DNA from: Sphaerimonospora cavernae
GTDB taxonomy: Bacteria; Actinomycetota; Actinomycetes; Streptosporangiales; Streptosporangiaceae
Assembly: GCF_042435035.1 (NCBI RefSeq)
Contig: NZ_JBHMQT010000063.1
Location: 8,025-72,024 of the forward strand
Direction: 5' to 3'
Length of the DNA stretch: 64,000 nt
Shown: piece by piece, positions 1-10,572 of the stretch
How positions within the stretch are numbered: the first letter of the stretch is position 1
How the letters are laid out: each line of letters begins with the position of its first letter
Translations under genes and position numbers: made by a program
Notes under the pieces: generated by a model
What the model was told of the DNA's origin: nothing
The model's input: the letters and a program-made list of their open reading frames with translations, nothing else
The model's database searches: none

Positions 1-119
1 CGGTGGTACCCGGCCACTCACCCGCGATATCCCCAGGCTGGGGCAAGAGGAGATTGCTTGTTGAGGCCCTGCCGTCGCGAGTCGAAGATCCACAACCGCG
101 GGCCGGACGGGGGCTCGCC

Positions 120-509
120 CTACTTCGTGGTCTCGGCCGGCCAGGGGCGGCGCGCGACCTCGTGATCGGCCGCGGTCGGCGGGGGCGACACGACGTTCAT
201 GAAGATCAGCCGACCGCCGCGGGCACGAACCCCCCGGGTGGTCCCGGCGGGAATCACCACGACGTCACCCGCCGCCACGGGATGCGGGGCGTCGTCGATC
301 CACACGTCCCCGGTACCCTCCAGGATCGCCAGCGCCAGCTCCACACTCGGCGTGTGCAGCGGGATCTCCTGTCCGTCCTCCATGCCGACGATCATCACCC
401 TGGCCAGGTCGCTCGCGGACAGGACCTTCGGGCAGAACGACTCGGCGCTGAACTCCGCGAGCTCCGAAGCGCTTCCGAATACCGCCTTCTTCTCCATCTT
501 CGTCTCCAT
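120..509 (-). CDS. Small cupin-domain protein
   Basis: A single-domain cupin of up to 129 residues. The protein has the conserved cupin beta-barrel pattern: an acidic N-terminal part, then a segment with IPLHTPSVELALAILEG and a second motif around VAAGDVVVIPAGTTRGVRA. Such proteins often bind a metal or a small ligand, but only one clear His is seen in motif 1, so metal binding is doubtful. The first ATG (509) has a poor ribosome site, while the second in-frame ATG (497) follows a GGAG by six bases and is the likelier start. It lies 31 nt downstream of the DsbA-family gene in the same direction and probably shares its transcript. Its substrate is unknown. Confidence 0.8.
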   Translation of the reverse strand: METKMEKKAVFGSASELAEFSAESFCPKVLSASDLARVMIVGMEDGQEIPLHTPSVELALAILEGTGDVWIDDAPHPVAAGDVVVIPAGTTRGVRARGGRLIFMNVVSPPPTAADHEVARRPWPAETTK

Positions 510-540
510 TGCTCAAGGTGGCGAGGACACGCAGGCCGGA

Positions 541-1272
541 TCAGCGTTCGGCCATGCCGTCCGGTGCCGCGATGGGTAGCGTGTCGAGCAGTTCGTCCGC
601 CCAGGCCGGGTCGTAGGCGTCCACTCGCGGGAAACCGCCCTCGTCGGGGTCACCGGTCCACTGATAGGTGACGCCGGGATTGTGTACGGCATAGCCCCCG
701 GGGCCGAACACGTGTCCGCTGCCCTTGATCTCGGGGCCCTGGGCGATCCGCCACTGGTCGTAGACGTCAGCGCGTCCGCTGCCCCGGGCGAGCGCGGCGG
801 CGAGCGCATCGGCGTCGACGGATTCGCACTTCTCCGCGATGTCGCGGATCACGGAGTGGACGCTGATGCACGCACTGTCGACGAAGAAGGCCCGGCGCAG
901 GGCCATGTCCAGTTCGTCGCTCGCCCGCAGCCCGCCGACCTCCGGCGCCTTGGCGGCCTGGACGGCTTCCAGCGCGGGCAGGGTGGTGACCGGGTAGGTC
1001 CAGTCGGGACCCCGCCACAGCCGCCACCCGAGTTCGGGGCGGTGAGCGGCGAGCATCACGATCTCGGGGTCCACGATGTGCTTCGGGGTCGGCTGCCGGT
1101 TGAACAGTTCGAGCGGGAACGCCCGGTGGTCGATGAGCAGCGGCGCACCGCGTCGGTCGGCGGCCGCGTGCAGTGTGTGCAGCGCGAGCGTGGCCCACGG
1201 GCAGCCGACGTCCGACCAGACGGTCACCATCGAGGCATCCGCTGTCGCGGCAGGAACGTCGTTCGTCGACAT
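541..1272 (-). CDS. DsbA-family (thioredoxin-fold) oxidoreductase
   Basis: About 243 residues from an ATG at 1272 preceded by AGGAG; the reading frame stays open upstream but the longer N-terminus has no conserved feature. The segment TVWSDVGCPWATLALHTL resembles the active-site strand and helix of DsbA-like/FrnE proteins and 2-hydroxychromene-2-carboxylate isomerases. Only one Cys is present in the Cxxx position (GCPW-A), which is common in the cytoplasmic FrnE-like branch and argues against a classical CxxC disulfide oxidase. No signal peptide is seen, so it acts in the cytoplasm. It follows acnA by 70 nt. A short remnant similar to its C-terminus (YDP-WADELLD) occurs near 23.24 kb. Confidence 0.8.
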   Translation of the reverse strand: MSTNDVPAATADASMVTVWSDVGCPWATLALHTLHAAADRRGAPLLIDHRAFPLELFNRQPTPKHIVDPEIVMLAAHRPELGWRLWRGPDWTYPVTTLPALEAVQAAKAPEVGGLRASDELDMALRRAFFVDSACISVHSVIRDIAEKCESVDADALAAALARGSGRADVYDQWRIAQGPEIKGSGHVFGPGGYAVHNPGVTYQWTGDPDEGGFPRVDAYDPAWADELLDTLPIAAPDGMAER

Positions 1273-1342
1273 CAAGGATTCTCCTGGCCTGTTCTTCGGT
1301 CGCAACTCATTCGTTTGCCACGGCATTCCGGCCGATGCCGCC

Positions 1343-4123
<2,781 letters not shown>

Positions 4124-4135
4124 GTCGAACCCCTC

Positions 4136-4906
4136 TCATGCTCCCCCGCGGTGCCGCCAGGCACGTACCAGCCGCACCAGCCGCACCAGCCGCACCAGCG
4201 GGTCGTAGCACTGGTCGGCTATCCGCTCCTTCATCGCGATGATCGCGTTATCGGTGATCTTGATCCCGGCCGGGCAGACCTCGGTGCAGCACTTGGTGAC
4301 GTTGCACAGGCCGAGCCCGTCCTCCTCGCGCAGCTCCCGGAGGCGGTCGCCGGTGTCCAGGGGGTGCATGGCCAGTTCGGCGTGGCGGATGAAGAACCTC
4401 GGGCCGGCATAGATCGGTTTGTTCTCCTCGTGATCGCGGATGACATGGCAGACGTCCTGGCACAGCCAGCACTCGATGCACTTACGGAACTCCTGCGAGC
4501 GCCCCACGTCCTCCTGGAACATCCGGTACTCCCCCGGGGTGAGGTCCGGCGGCGGGGTGAAGGAGGCGATGCGCCGGGCCCTCTCCTCGTTCCAGGAGAC
4601 GTCGCAGACCAGGTCCCGGATGATGGGGAAGGCCCGCATCGGGGTGACCGTGACGCGGCCGTGCGGCAGGGCCGACAACCGGGCCATGCACATCAGCTTG
4701 GGGTGGCCGTTGATCTCCGCGCTGCACGAACCGCATTTGCCCGCCTTGCAGTTCCACCGCACGGCGAGATCTCCGGCCTGGGTGGCCTGCAGGCGGAGCA
4801 CAGCGTCCAGGACGACCTCGCCCTTCTGCACGGGCACGAGGTATTCGACGAGTGCACCGCCGCTCGCATCGCCGCGCCAGACCCGAAGCGTCAAGTCGCC
4901 GGCCAT
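4136..4906 (-). CDS. sdhB: Succinate dehydrogenase/fumarate reductase iron-sulfur subunit
   Basis: About 256 residues with all three SdhB cluster motifs: the [2Fe-2S] plant-type ferredoxin signature CKAGKCGSC plus a later Cys, the [4Fe-4S] motif CIECWLCQDVC, and the [3Fe-4S] motif CNVTKCCTEVC. It would pass electrons from a flavoprotein SdhA to a membrane quinone-reducing subunit. I place the start at ATG 4906, behind GAGGAAGG; a TTG at 4939 is an alternative. No SdhA or SdhC gene lies beside it: upstream is a divergent CBS gene and downstream is acnA. The C-terminus carries an unusual RLVRLVRLVR run coded by a 9-nt tandem repeat (about 4162-4200). Confidence 0.92.
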   Translation of the reverse strand: MAGDLTLRVWRGDASGGALVEYLVPVQKGEVVLDAVLRLQATQAGDLAVRWNCKAGKCGSCSAEINGHPKLMCMARLSALPHGRVTVTPMRAFPIIRDLVCDVSWNEERARRIASFTPPPDLTPGEYRMFQEDVGRSQEFRKCIECWLCQDVCHVIRDHEENKPIYAGPRFFIRHAELAMHPLDTGDRLRELREEDGLGLCNVTKCCTEVCPAGIKITDNAIIAMKERIADQCYDPLVRLVRLVRLVRAWRHRGGA

Positions 4907-4921
4907 GCCATCGCCACCTTC

Positions 4922-4950
4922 CTCGTCAAACCCCGTCAAACCCCGTCAAA
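4922..4950. repeat. 10-nt tandem repeat upstream of sdhB
   Basis: Three near-perfect copies of a cgtcaaaccc unit sit just upstream of the preferred sdhB ATG. They include the alternative TTG start. No function is evident. Confidence 0.6.
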
Positions 4951-5104
4951 GCGAGCACCCGGGCCGTCGTGTCGGGGTAAGTCACCGGGTGTCGATGCGT
5001 CTCGCGAATATCCATGGCCACATACCCCTTCGATAATTGACTAAGCGGGGGATATTGGGACAAACCATCAGACAAAGGGTGCGCGGATTGATCCGGGAGG
5101 CGAG

Positions 5105-5572
5105 GTGCAGGTCAAGGAGATCATGACGGCCCCGGTCGTCACAGTGGCGGAGGACACGCCCGTACCTGCGGTGGCGGCCCTGCTGCGCGGCCGGCGGATC
5201 AGCGCGGTTCCCGTGGTCGATGCCGGTGGCGCCGTCGTGGGACTGGTCAGCGACTACGATCTGCTGGCTCGCAAGGGGGCGACCGCCGCCGAGGTGATGA
5301 CCGGCGCGGTGATCTGCGTCACCGAGGACACGGACGTGGACGAGGTCCGCCACCTGCTGGTGGACCGGCGGATCCGGCGTGTCCCCGTTCTGGCCGGGGG
5401 CCGGCTGGTCGGCATCGTCAGCCGGTCGGATGTGGTGGTTCTGCTGACCACGGAATGGGCGTGCGCCGTGTGCGGCGAGGTCACGCGGGGCGAGCGCCCC
5501 CCGCCTCGCTGCCCCAAGTGTGAGGCCGAGGCCGACCGGTTCGCCCCCCAGGAGCCGCTCCCAGGCAGCTGA
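5105..5572 (+). CDS. Tandem CBS-domain protein with C-terminal zinc ribbon
   Basis: A 155-residue protein from a GTG start with GGGAGG five bases upstream. Two CBS motifs fill residues 1-60 and 65-120 (repeats of VxEDTxVxxVxxLLxxRRIxxVPV), forming a Bateman module that typically binds adenine nucleotides or related ligands. A short four-Cys zinc ribbon follows (CAVCG then CPKCEA, about residues 120-145). It is cytoplasmic. The gene lies immediately upstream of and co-oriented with the 2-oxoacid dehydrogenase genes, so sensing energy charge or redox for that complex is a reasonable inference, not shown by the sequence. Confidence 0.85.
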   Translation: MQVKEIMTAPVVTVAEDTPVPAVAALLRGRRISAVPVVDAGGAVVGLVSDYDLLARKGATAAEVMTGAVICVTEDTDVDEVRHLLVDRRIRRVPVLAGGRLVGIVSRSDVVVLLTTEWACAVCGEVTRGERPPPRCPKCEAEADRFAPQEPLPGS

Positions 5573-5604
5573 GATGACCCGTTGAGATGACCCGTTGAGA
5601 TGAC
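5571..5604. repeat. 13-nt tandem repeat between CBS gene and pdhA
   Basis: The unit gagatgacccgtt is present in two full copies plus a partial third. The first copy overlaps the stop codon of the CBS gene. The repeat supplies several ATG/TGA combinations just before the pdhA ribosome site (AGGAGG at 5621-5626), so the true pdhA start is best taken from that site at 5636. Confidence 0.75.
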
Positions 5605-5635
5605 GCACGCGTTCGATGTCAGGAGGCACCCGGCG

Positions 5636-6784
5636 ATGGTCGCGAACACACCCGGACCGGCGTCGAGCCCCGAGCCCGGCCCGGCGCACGGCGCCCGATC
5701 CGATGCAGGCGCGGTACGACCGCCGGGCGCGTCCGAGGACGCCGAGGTGCTGCGCGGCTACTACCGGCAGATGGCGCTGATCCGGGCGTTCGAACTGCGC
5801 TCGGCGGAGATGTACGCCCGGGCGAAGATCGGTGGCTACTGCCACCTCAACCTCGGCGAGGAGGCGACCGTCGTCGGCCTGATGGCCGCGCTGCGCCCGT
5901 CGGACTACCTGTTCGCCGGCTATCGGGTGCACGGGTACGCGCTCGCCCGCGGAGCCGAACCGGGACGGGTGATGGCCGAGCTGTTCGGCCGGGTCACCGG
6001 CATGTCCGGCGGCCGCGGCGGCTCGATGCACCTGTTCGACGCCGGTCTACGCCTGCTCGGCGGCTACGGCATCGTCGGCGGCCAGTTGCCCCCGGCGACC
6101 GGTGCGGCGCTGGCCATCGCCTATCGCGGCGCGCCCGGGCCCGACAGTGAGGCGGTGATGTGCCTGCTCGGCGACGGCACCACGAACATCGGCGCCTTCC
6201 ACGAGGCGCTCAACCTCGCCGCGGTCTGGCGCCTGCCCATCGTTTACACGATCGTCAACAATCAACTGGGGATGGGCACCCCTGTCGAGGCGGCGTCGGG
6301 AGAGCCGGAGCTGTTCCGGCGGGGCTGCTCGTACCGGATCCCGGGAGAACGGGTGGACGGCAACGACGTGCTCGCGGTCCGCGACGCCGCGCTCGCGCTG
6401 ATGGAGAGCGCACGCGAGGAACACCGGCCCGGCCTGCTGGAGGCCGTCAGCTACCGGATACGCGGGCACTCCGTGGTCGATCCGGCCCGCTACCGGACGG
6501 CGGAGGAGACCCAGCGGGTACGCGATCTCGATCCGTTGCCCGCGTTCCGCGCCCGCCTGATCGAGGGCGGGGTGCTCGATCAGGAGACGGCGGCGCGGAT
6601 CGACGACGAGGCCGAGCGGACGGTGACCGCCGCGGTCGAGTTCGCCGACACCAGTCCTCCCCCGCCCGTCGACGCGCTGTTCGACGGCGTCTACGCCACC
6701 CCGGTCCCCAACGTCTTCACCGGCCTGCCGGGCGACCCGCCGCCTGATGGCCAGACCACCGTCACCGCACCCGGGGAGAGCTGA
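5636..6784 (+). CDS. pdhA: Pyruvate dehydrogenase (2-oxoacid dehydrogenase) E1 component, alpha subunit
   Basis: About 382 residues. It is the thiamine-diphosphate-binding half of E1, which decarboxylates a 2-oxoacid and passes the acyl group to the lipoyl arm of E2. The TPP motif runs from GDGTTNIGAFHEAL to IVNNQ (about residues 178-208), and GGRGGSMHLF is the conserved phosphorylation-loop region of E1-alpha proteins. The start at ATG 5636 follows AGGAGG by nine bases; an ATG at 5600 lies in the 13-nt repeat and is less likely. It is followed two bases later by pdhB. A branched-chain or acetoin substrate cannot be excluded from sequence alone, but PDH is the best call. Confidence 0.92.
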   Translation: MVANTPGPASSPEPGPAHGARSDAGAVRPPGASEDAEVLRGYYRQMALIRAFELRSAEMYARAKIGGYCHLNLGEEATVVGLMAALRPSDYLFAGYRVHGYALARGAEPGRVMAELFGRVTGMSGGRGGSMHLFDAGLRLLGGYGIVGGQLPPATGAALAIAYRGAPGPDSEAVMCLLGDGTTNIGAFHEALNLAAVWRLPIVYTIVNNQLGMGTPVEAASGEPELFRRGCSYRIPGERVDGNDVLAVRDAALALMESAREEHRPGLLEAVSYRIRGHSVVDPARYRTAEETQRVRDLDPLPAFRARLIEGGVLDQETAARIDDEAERTVTAAVEFADTSPPPPVDALFDGVYATPVPNVFTGLPGDPPPDGQTTVTAPGES

Positions 6785-6786
6785 CC

Positions 6787-7845
6787 GTGGGCCGGACAAC
6801 CGTGGGCCGGACAGCGGAGCAGACAGCCGAGCAGGCCGTCACCTACCGGCAGGCGCTGCACGACACGCTGCGCGCCGAGATGCTGCGGGACGAGGACGTG
6901 CTGCTCCTCGGTGAGGAGATCGGCGTCTTCGAAGGGTCATACAAGATCACCGCAGGCCTGCTGGACGAGTTCGGACCGCGGCGGGTGCGCGACACGCCGA
7001 TCTGCGAGGAGGGGTTCGTGGGCGCCGCGATCGGCGCGGCCATGCTCGGGCTGCGGCCGGTCGTGGAGATCATGACGATCAACTTCAGCCTGCTCGCCAT
7101 CGACCAGATCGTCAACCACGCGGCGAAGATGCGGGCGATGTTCGGCGGCCAGGTCTCGGTGCCGATGGTGATCCGCACCCCGGGCGGCGGTGGTCAGCAG
7201 CTCGCCGCGACCCACTCGCAGAACCTGGAGGTCTTCTACGCCCACGTACCCGGGCTGAAGGTCGTCGCCCCGTCCACACCCGCGGACGCCAAAGGCCTGC
7301 TGGCCAGCGCCGTACGCGACGACGACCCGGTGCTCTTCCTGGAGAACCTGGCGCTGTACAACACCAAGGGCGTCGTGCCAGGCGGTGATCACACCGTGCG
7401 GATCGGCACCGCCGCGGTCGTCAAGGAGGGAAGTGACCTGACCCTCGTCGCCTACTCCCGCGCGGCCGTGATCGCCCACGACGTCGCCCGACGCCTGGAG
7501 GACGAGGGCGTCTCAGCCGAAGTGATCGACCTGCGCAGCCTGCGCCCACTGGATCGCGCGACGGTGTGCGCCTCGGCCCGCAAAACCGGCCGCGCGATCG
7601 TGCTGGAGGATGACTGGCTGAGCTACGGGATCGGCGCGGAGATCGCCGCCACCATCGCCGAGGGCGCCTTCGACTACCTCGACGCGCCCGTCCGCCGGGT
7701 GGCCGCCGCCGAGGTTCCTCTCCCGTACGCCAAACCGCTGGAGCTCGCCGCCCTGCCGGACGCGGCCGCCCTGACCTGGGTGATCCGTGAAGTCCTCGAG
7801 GCCACCCGCTTCGTGCCGCGCCGCGTCCCGTCCAGCCAGGGGTAG
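6787..7845 (+). CDS. pdhB: Pyruvate dehydrogenase (2-oxoacid dehydrogenase) E1 component, beta subunit
   Basis: A 352-residue E1-beta subunit from a GTG start two bases after pdhA. The transketolase pyrimidine-binding domain covers the first half (LLGEEIGVFEGSYKITAGL, then EEGFVGAAIGAAMLGLRPVVEIM), with the transketolase C-terminal domain after about residue 200 (LTLVAYSRAAVIAHDVARRL, VIDLRSLRPLD). It pairs with PdhA as an alpha2-beta2 heterotetramer. The tight spacing points to stoichiometric expression. The N-terminus has a duplicated MGRTTVGRT run from a small internal DNA repeat, so the exact start could be the second GTG. Confidence 0.93.
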   Translation: MGRTTVGRTAEQTAEQAVTYRQALHDTLRAEMLRDEDVLLLGEEIGVFEGSYKITAGLLDEFGPRRVRDTPICEEGFVGAAIGAAMLGLRPVVEIMTINFSLLAIDQIVNHAAKMRAMFGGQVSVPMVIRTPGGGGQQLAATHSQNLEVFYAHVPGLKVVAPSTPADAKGLLASAVRDDDPVLFLENLALYNTKGVVPGGDHTVRIGTAAVVKEGSDLTLVAYSRAAVIAHDVARRLEDEGVSAEVIDLRSLRPLDRATVCASARKTGRAIVLEDDWLSYGIGAEIAATIAEGAFDYLDAPVRRVAAAEVPLPYAKPLELAALPDAAALTWVIREVLEATRFVPRRVPSSQG

Positions 7846-7855
7846 GAGACCTGAC

Positions 7856-9199
7856 ATGCCCGAAATCTTCATGCCGCGCCTGTCCGACACGATGGAAGAG
7901 GGGACCATCAGCCGCTGGCTCAAGCGCGAGGGGGAGCATATCCGCAGAGGTGACGTCCTCGCCGAGATCGAAACCGACAAGGCCGTCATGGAACTGGAGG
8001 CTTACGAGGAGGGACCGCTGACCCGCATCCTCGTCCCCGAGGGCGGCGCGGTGCCGATCGGCGCACCCGTCGCCGTCGTCGGCACCGGAGCCGACACCGG
8101 GGCCGACACCGGGGCCGACACCGGGGCCGACACCGGGGCCGGCGCTGAGACCGGGACCAGCGCCGAGGCCAGCGCCGAGGCCGAAGCGGAACCCGAGCAG
8201 CCGGCACAGCCATCCGAACCCGTCTCACCGATCAGGTTGCCGTCCTCGCCGCTCTCCCGGCGCCTGGCCAGCCGGCACGGCATCGACATCACCACCCTCA
8301 CCGGGAGCGGCCCCGGCGGCCGGGTGATACGCGCCGACGTGGAGGAGGCCATCGCCCGGCGCGGCGAGCCCCCTGCCACAACCCGTTCCGAGGCGGCACC
8401 GCCCGTGGAGCCCGCCCCCCGGGCGCCTCGGCTGAAGGAGACGGCCCCCGAGCGTGCCGAGACGGTACGCGAGGGCGAGGAACGAGATGTCGAGAGGGCC
8501 GAGAAAGCCGGGGATGTCGAGGAAGTCCCCCTGACCGCGGTGCGCCGCATCACCGCCAGAAGACTGACCCAGAGCGTCCAGCAGGCCCCGCACTTCTACC
8601 TCACGACGATCGTGGACGCCGAGCCGCTGCTCGCCTTCCGCGCCGAGGTCAACACGCGCCTCGGCGAGAGCGGTCCACGCGTCACCGTCACCGATCTGAT
8701 CGTCAAGGCCTGCGCCATCGAGCTTCGCGAGCATCCCGAGGTGAACGCCTCCTGGGCCGACACCCGCATCCTGCGGCACCGCCGGGTGCACATCGGGATC
8801 GCGGTCGCCCTCGACGACGGCCTGATCGTGCCGGTCGTCCACGACGCCGATGTGAGGACCCTCACCGAGATCGCCCGTGAAGCACACGCCCTCGCGGACA
8901 AGGCCCGGGCGGGGCGTCTCACCCTGGACGAGCTCGGCGGCGGAACCTTCACCGTCAGCAACCTCGGACCATTCGGCATCGATCACTTCACCGCGGTCAT
9001 CAACCCTCCGCAGGCGGCGATCCTCGCCGTCGGCGCCGCGCAGCCTCAACCTGTCGTACGCGACGGCGAACTCGCCGTCGGCACCATGATGGCGCTGACC
9101 CTGTCCATCGATCACCGCGTTCTGGACGGCGCCACGGGGGCCACCTTCCTCACCGGCCTCAAGGAGCTTCTGCGACAGCCCCTGCGCATGGTCGTGTAG
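7856..9199 (+). CDS. pdhC: Dihydrolipoamide acyltransferase, E2 component
   Basis: About 447 residues with the full E2 layout. There is one lipoyl domain at the N-terminus (lipoylated Lys42 in ETDKAVME), then a low-complexity GADT-repeat linker (about 79-100), a peripheral-subunit-binding domain (SPLSRRLASRHGIDITTLTG, about 128-170), a second charged linker, and the catalytic domain from about residue 225 with DHRVLDGA near the C-terminus (catalytic His). It transfers the acyl group to CoA and scaffolds the complex. The ATG at 7856 follows GGAG and lies 10 nt after pdhB. No E3 (dihydrolipoamide dehydrogenase) gene is in the window, so E3 must come from elsewhere. Confidence 0.95.
   Translation: MPEIFMPRLSDTMEEGTISRWLKREGEHIRRGDVLAEIETDKAVMELEAYEEGPLTRILVPEGGAVPIGAPVAVVGTGADTGADTGADTGADTGAGAETGTSAEASAEAEAEPEQPAQPSEPVSPIRLPSSPLSRRLASRHGIDITTLTGSGPGGRVIRADVEEAIARRGEPPATTRSEAAPPVEPAPRAPRLKETAPERAETVREGEERDVERAEKAGDVEEVPLTAVRRITARRLTQSVQQAPHFYLTTIVDAEPLLAFRAEVNTRLGESGPRVTVTDLIVKACAIELREHPEVNASWADTRILRHRRVHIGIAVALDDGLIVPVVHDADVRTLTEIAREAHALADKARAGRLTLDELGGGTFTVSNLGPFGIDHFTAVINPPQAAILAVGAAQPQPVVRDGELAVGTMMALTLSIDHRVLDGATGATFLTGLKELLRQPLRMVV
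8089..8138. repeat. 12-nt in-frame tandem repeat in the E2 linker
   Basis: About four copies of ggccgacaccgg code for Gly-Ala-Asp-Thr. They lengthen the flexible linker between the lipoyl and E3-binding domains. Copy number could vary between strains by slippage. Confidence 0.8.
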
Positions 9200-9216
9200 T
9201 TACGCGGCCGATCCGA

Positions 9217-9242
9217 TCCCCGGCATCCCCCGATGCCGGGGA
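9217..9242 (+). terminator. Terminator hairpin after the pdh operon
   Basis: An 11-bp perfect stem (tccccggcatc / gatgccgggga) with a CCCC loop begins 18 nt after the E2 stop. There is no T-run, as is common in high-GC actinobacteria. A 10-nt tandem repeat (gtcgtccggc, three copies, about 9259-9290) follows. Confidence 0.7.
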
Positions 9243-9373
9243 CCGGCGCCCTCCCGGGTCGTCCGGCGTCGTCCGGCGTCGTCCGGCGTCGGTCCCCGTC
9301 CCCGGGGGGCGAAGACAGGCTCGGGCGCGGAGGCGGCTCCGGCCCGTGCCGTCAGGTACGCGAGAGGTCTGCG

Positions 9374-9919
9374 TCAGTACGGGCGCCCGGTGCCTTCACC
9401 GGGCAGGTAACCGCCGTCGTCGGCGTCGGTACGGCCCGAGCCGACATCCGGATCGTCCTCGCCCGGCGCCGCCCATTCCAGGTCGCCGCTGACGTGCCCG
9501 CCTTCTCCGACGCGGTACGGCATGGAGCCGCGCGGCGTATCGTCCTCGACCACACCGTGCTCGGCCTCGTCCACAGGCCCCTGCACCCGGAAGCCGGGGC
9601 GGCCGCCATGTCCCTGCTCTTCGAGGGCGTCCGGCGGCATCGGGTGCGGGCTGGGGCCGGCGGTCTCCAGGTGATCCGGGATCTCGTCGGTGCGGGCCGC
9701 CACCGACTTCTCGTCCGACCCGGCGGTCACGCCCCACTCGTCGTCGCGTCCGGTGACGTAGCCCATCGGCTTGGCGTAGCCGCTCGCGGGCTCGGCCGTG
9801 TCGTCCGGCTTGCCCCGTGGAGTGCGGTTGGAGCCGCGGATCGACGCCGGTCCGATGTCGCCGCCCATGTTGTGCAGATCGCTGTCGAAAGTAGTGCCCT
9901 TGTCCTCTTCCCTTGGCAT
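9374..9919 (-). CDS. Hypothetical acidic, disordered protein
   Basis: A protein of about 181 residues starting MPREEDKGTTFDSDLHNMGGD; the open frame extends upstream but an ATG at 9919 in the gap after the neighbouring gene is the sensible start. It is rich in Gly, Asp, Glu and Pro, has no signal peptide or membrane segment, and is predicted by eye to be largely disordered. It lies 13 nt downstream of the DUF5709 gene and is likely co-transcribed with it. I do not recognise a family; a stress-related role by association with its neighbour is conjecture. Confidence 0.7.
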   Translation of the reverse strand: MPREEDKGTTFDSDLHNMGGDIGPASIRGSNRTPRGKPDDTAEPASGYAKPMGYVTGRDDEWGVTAGSDEKSVAARTDEIPDHLETAGPSPHPMPPDALEEQGHGGRPGFRVQGPVDEAEHGVVEDDTPRGSMPYRVGEGGHVSGDLEWAAPGEDDPDVGSGRTDADDGGYLPGEGTGRPY

Positions 9920-9932
9920 CGCTCGTCCTCCC

Positions 9933-10487
9933 TCATTCGGGTTCCACTCGCATGGCGGCCTCCTCGGCGCTGTAGCCCCCCGCGTCCGGGCCGACCTCCA
10001 TGGCCGCCTCGTCCGGCTCGGCGTCGCCATGGGCGCCCTCGTCCGGAGCGACGAGACGACCGGCGGGGCGTGGGGTGTCCCAGACGGCGCCGGACGGCTC
10101 CTGCGGCTGTGCCTGCCACCCGGGGGCCACCCCGCTGTCCTGCTCGTAGTCGGTGTCCAGGTCGGAGCCGACGCCGAGCCCGCTGTCCTCGGTGATCGCG
10201 CGCCCGGTCCGCGGCCGCTCCTGGTGGACGGTGGGCGGCCCGCCCGTGCCGTAGACCGGCTGCTCCTCGGGCATCTCCCTGCTCAACCGGCTGTCCAGGG
10301 GCTCGCCCTGGATCGCCTCGTCGATCGTGGTGCCGTGGTCGTCCACCGCTGTCGGTTGATCCGCCGGCAGCGGCGCCTCCTGGGGGTCGACCGCCCACTG
10401 CTGCTGCGGGGTCCCGTCTTGCAGATCGGGAATGCCCTCGTCCTCGAACCGCGAATGCGGATCGTGTTCCGGCGTGTGCTGACTCAC
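9933..10487 (-). CDS. DUF5709-family acidic protein
   Basis: A 184-residue acidic protein with the hallmarks of the actinobacterial DUF5709 family: a central GTTIDEAIQGEPLDSRLSRE block and a C-terminal AGRLVAPDEGAHGDAEPDEA followed by SAEEAAMRVEPE. The family is known only as short, charged, probably unstructured cytoplasmic proteins; no reaction is established. It starts with ATG at 10487 and heads a two-gene unit with the downstream acidic protein. Confidence 0.85.
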   Translation of the reverse strand: MSQHTPEHDPHSRFEDEGIPDLQDGTPQQQWAVDPQEAPLPADQPTAVDDHGTTIDEAIQGEPLDSRLSREMPEEQPVYGTGGPPTVHQERPRTGRAITEDSGLGVGSDLDTDYEQDSGVAPGWQAQPQEPSGAVWDTPRPAGRLVAPDEGAHGDAEPDEAAMEVGPDAGGYSAEEAAMRVEPE

Positions 10488-10572
10488 CGCGTCCCCTCCT
10501 TAGCTCGCGGCCATCCACGCCCCCTTACCCGCAATCCCGGGCGGTCCACGTTGGAGGCGGCATATCCGCGTG

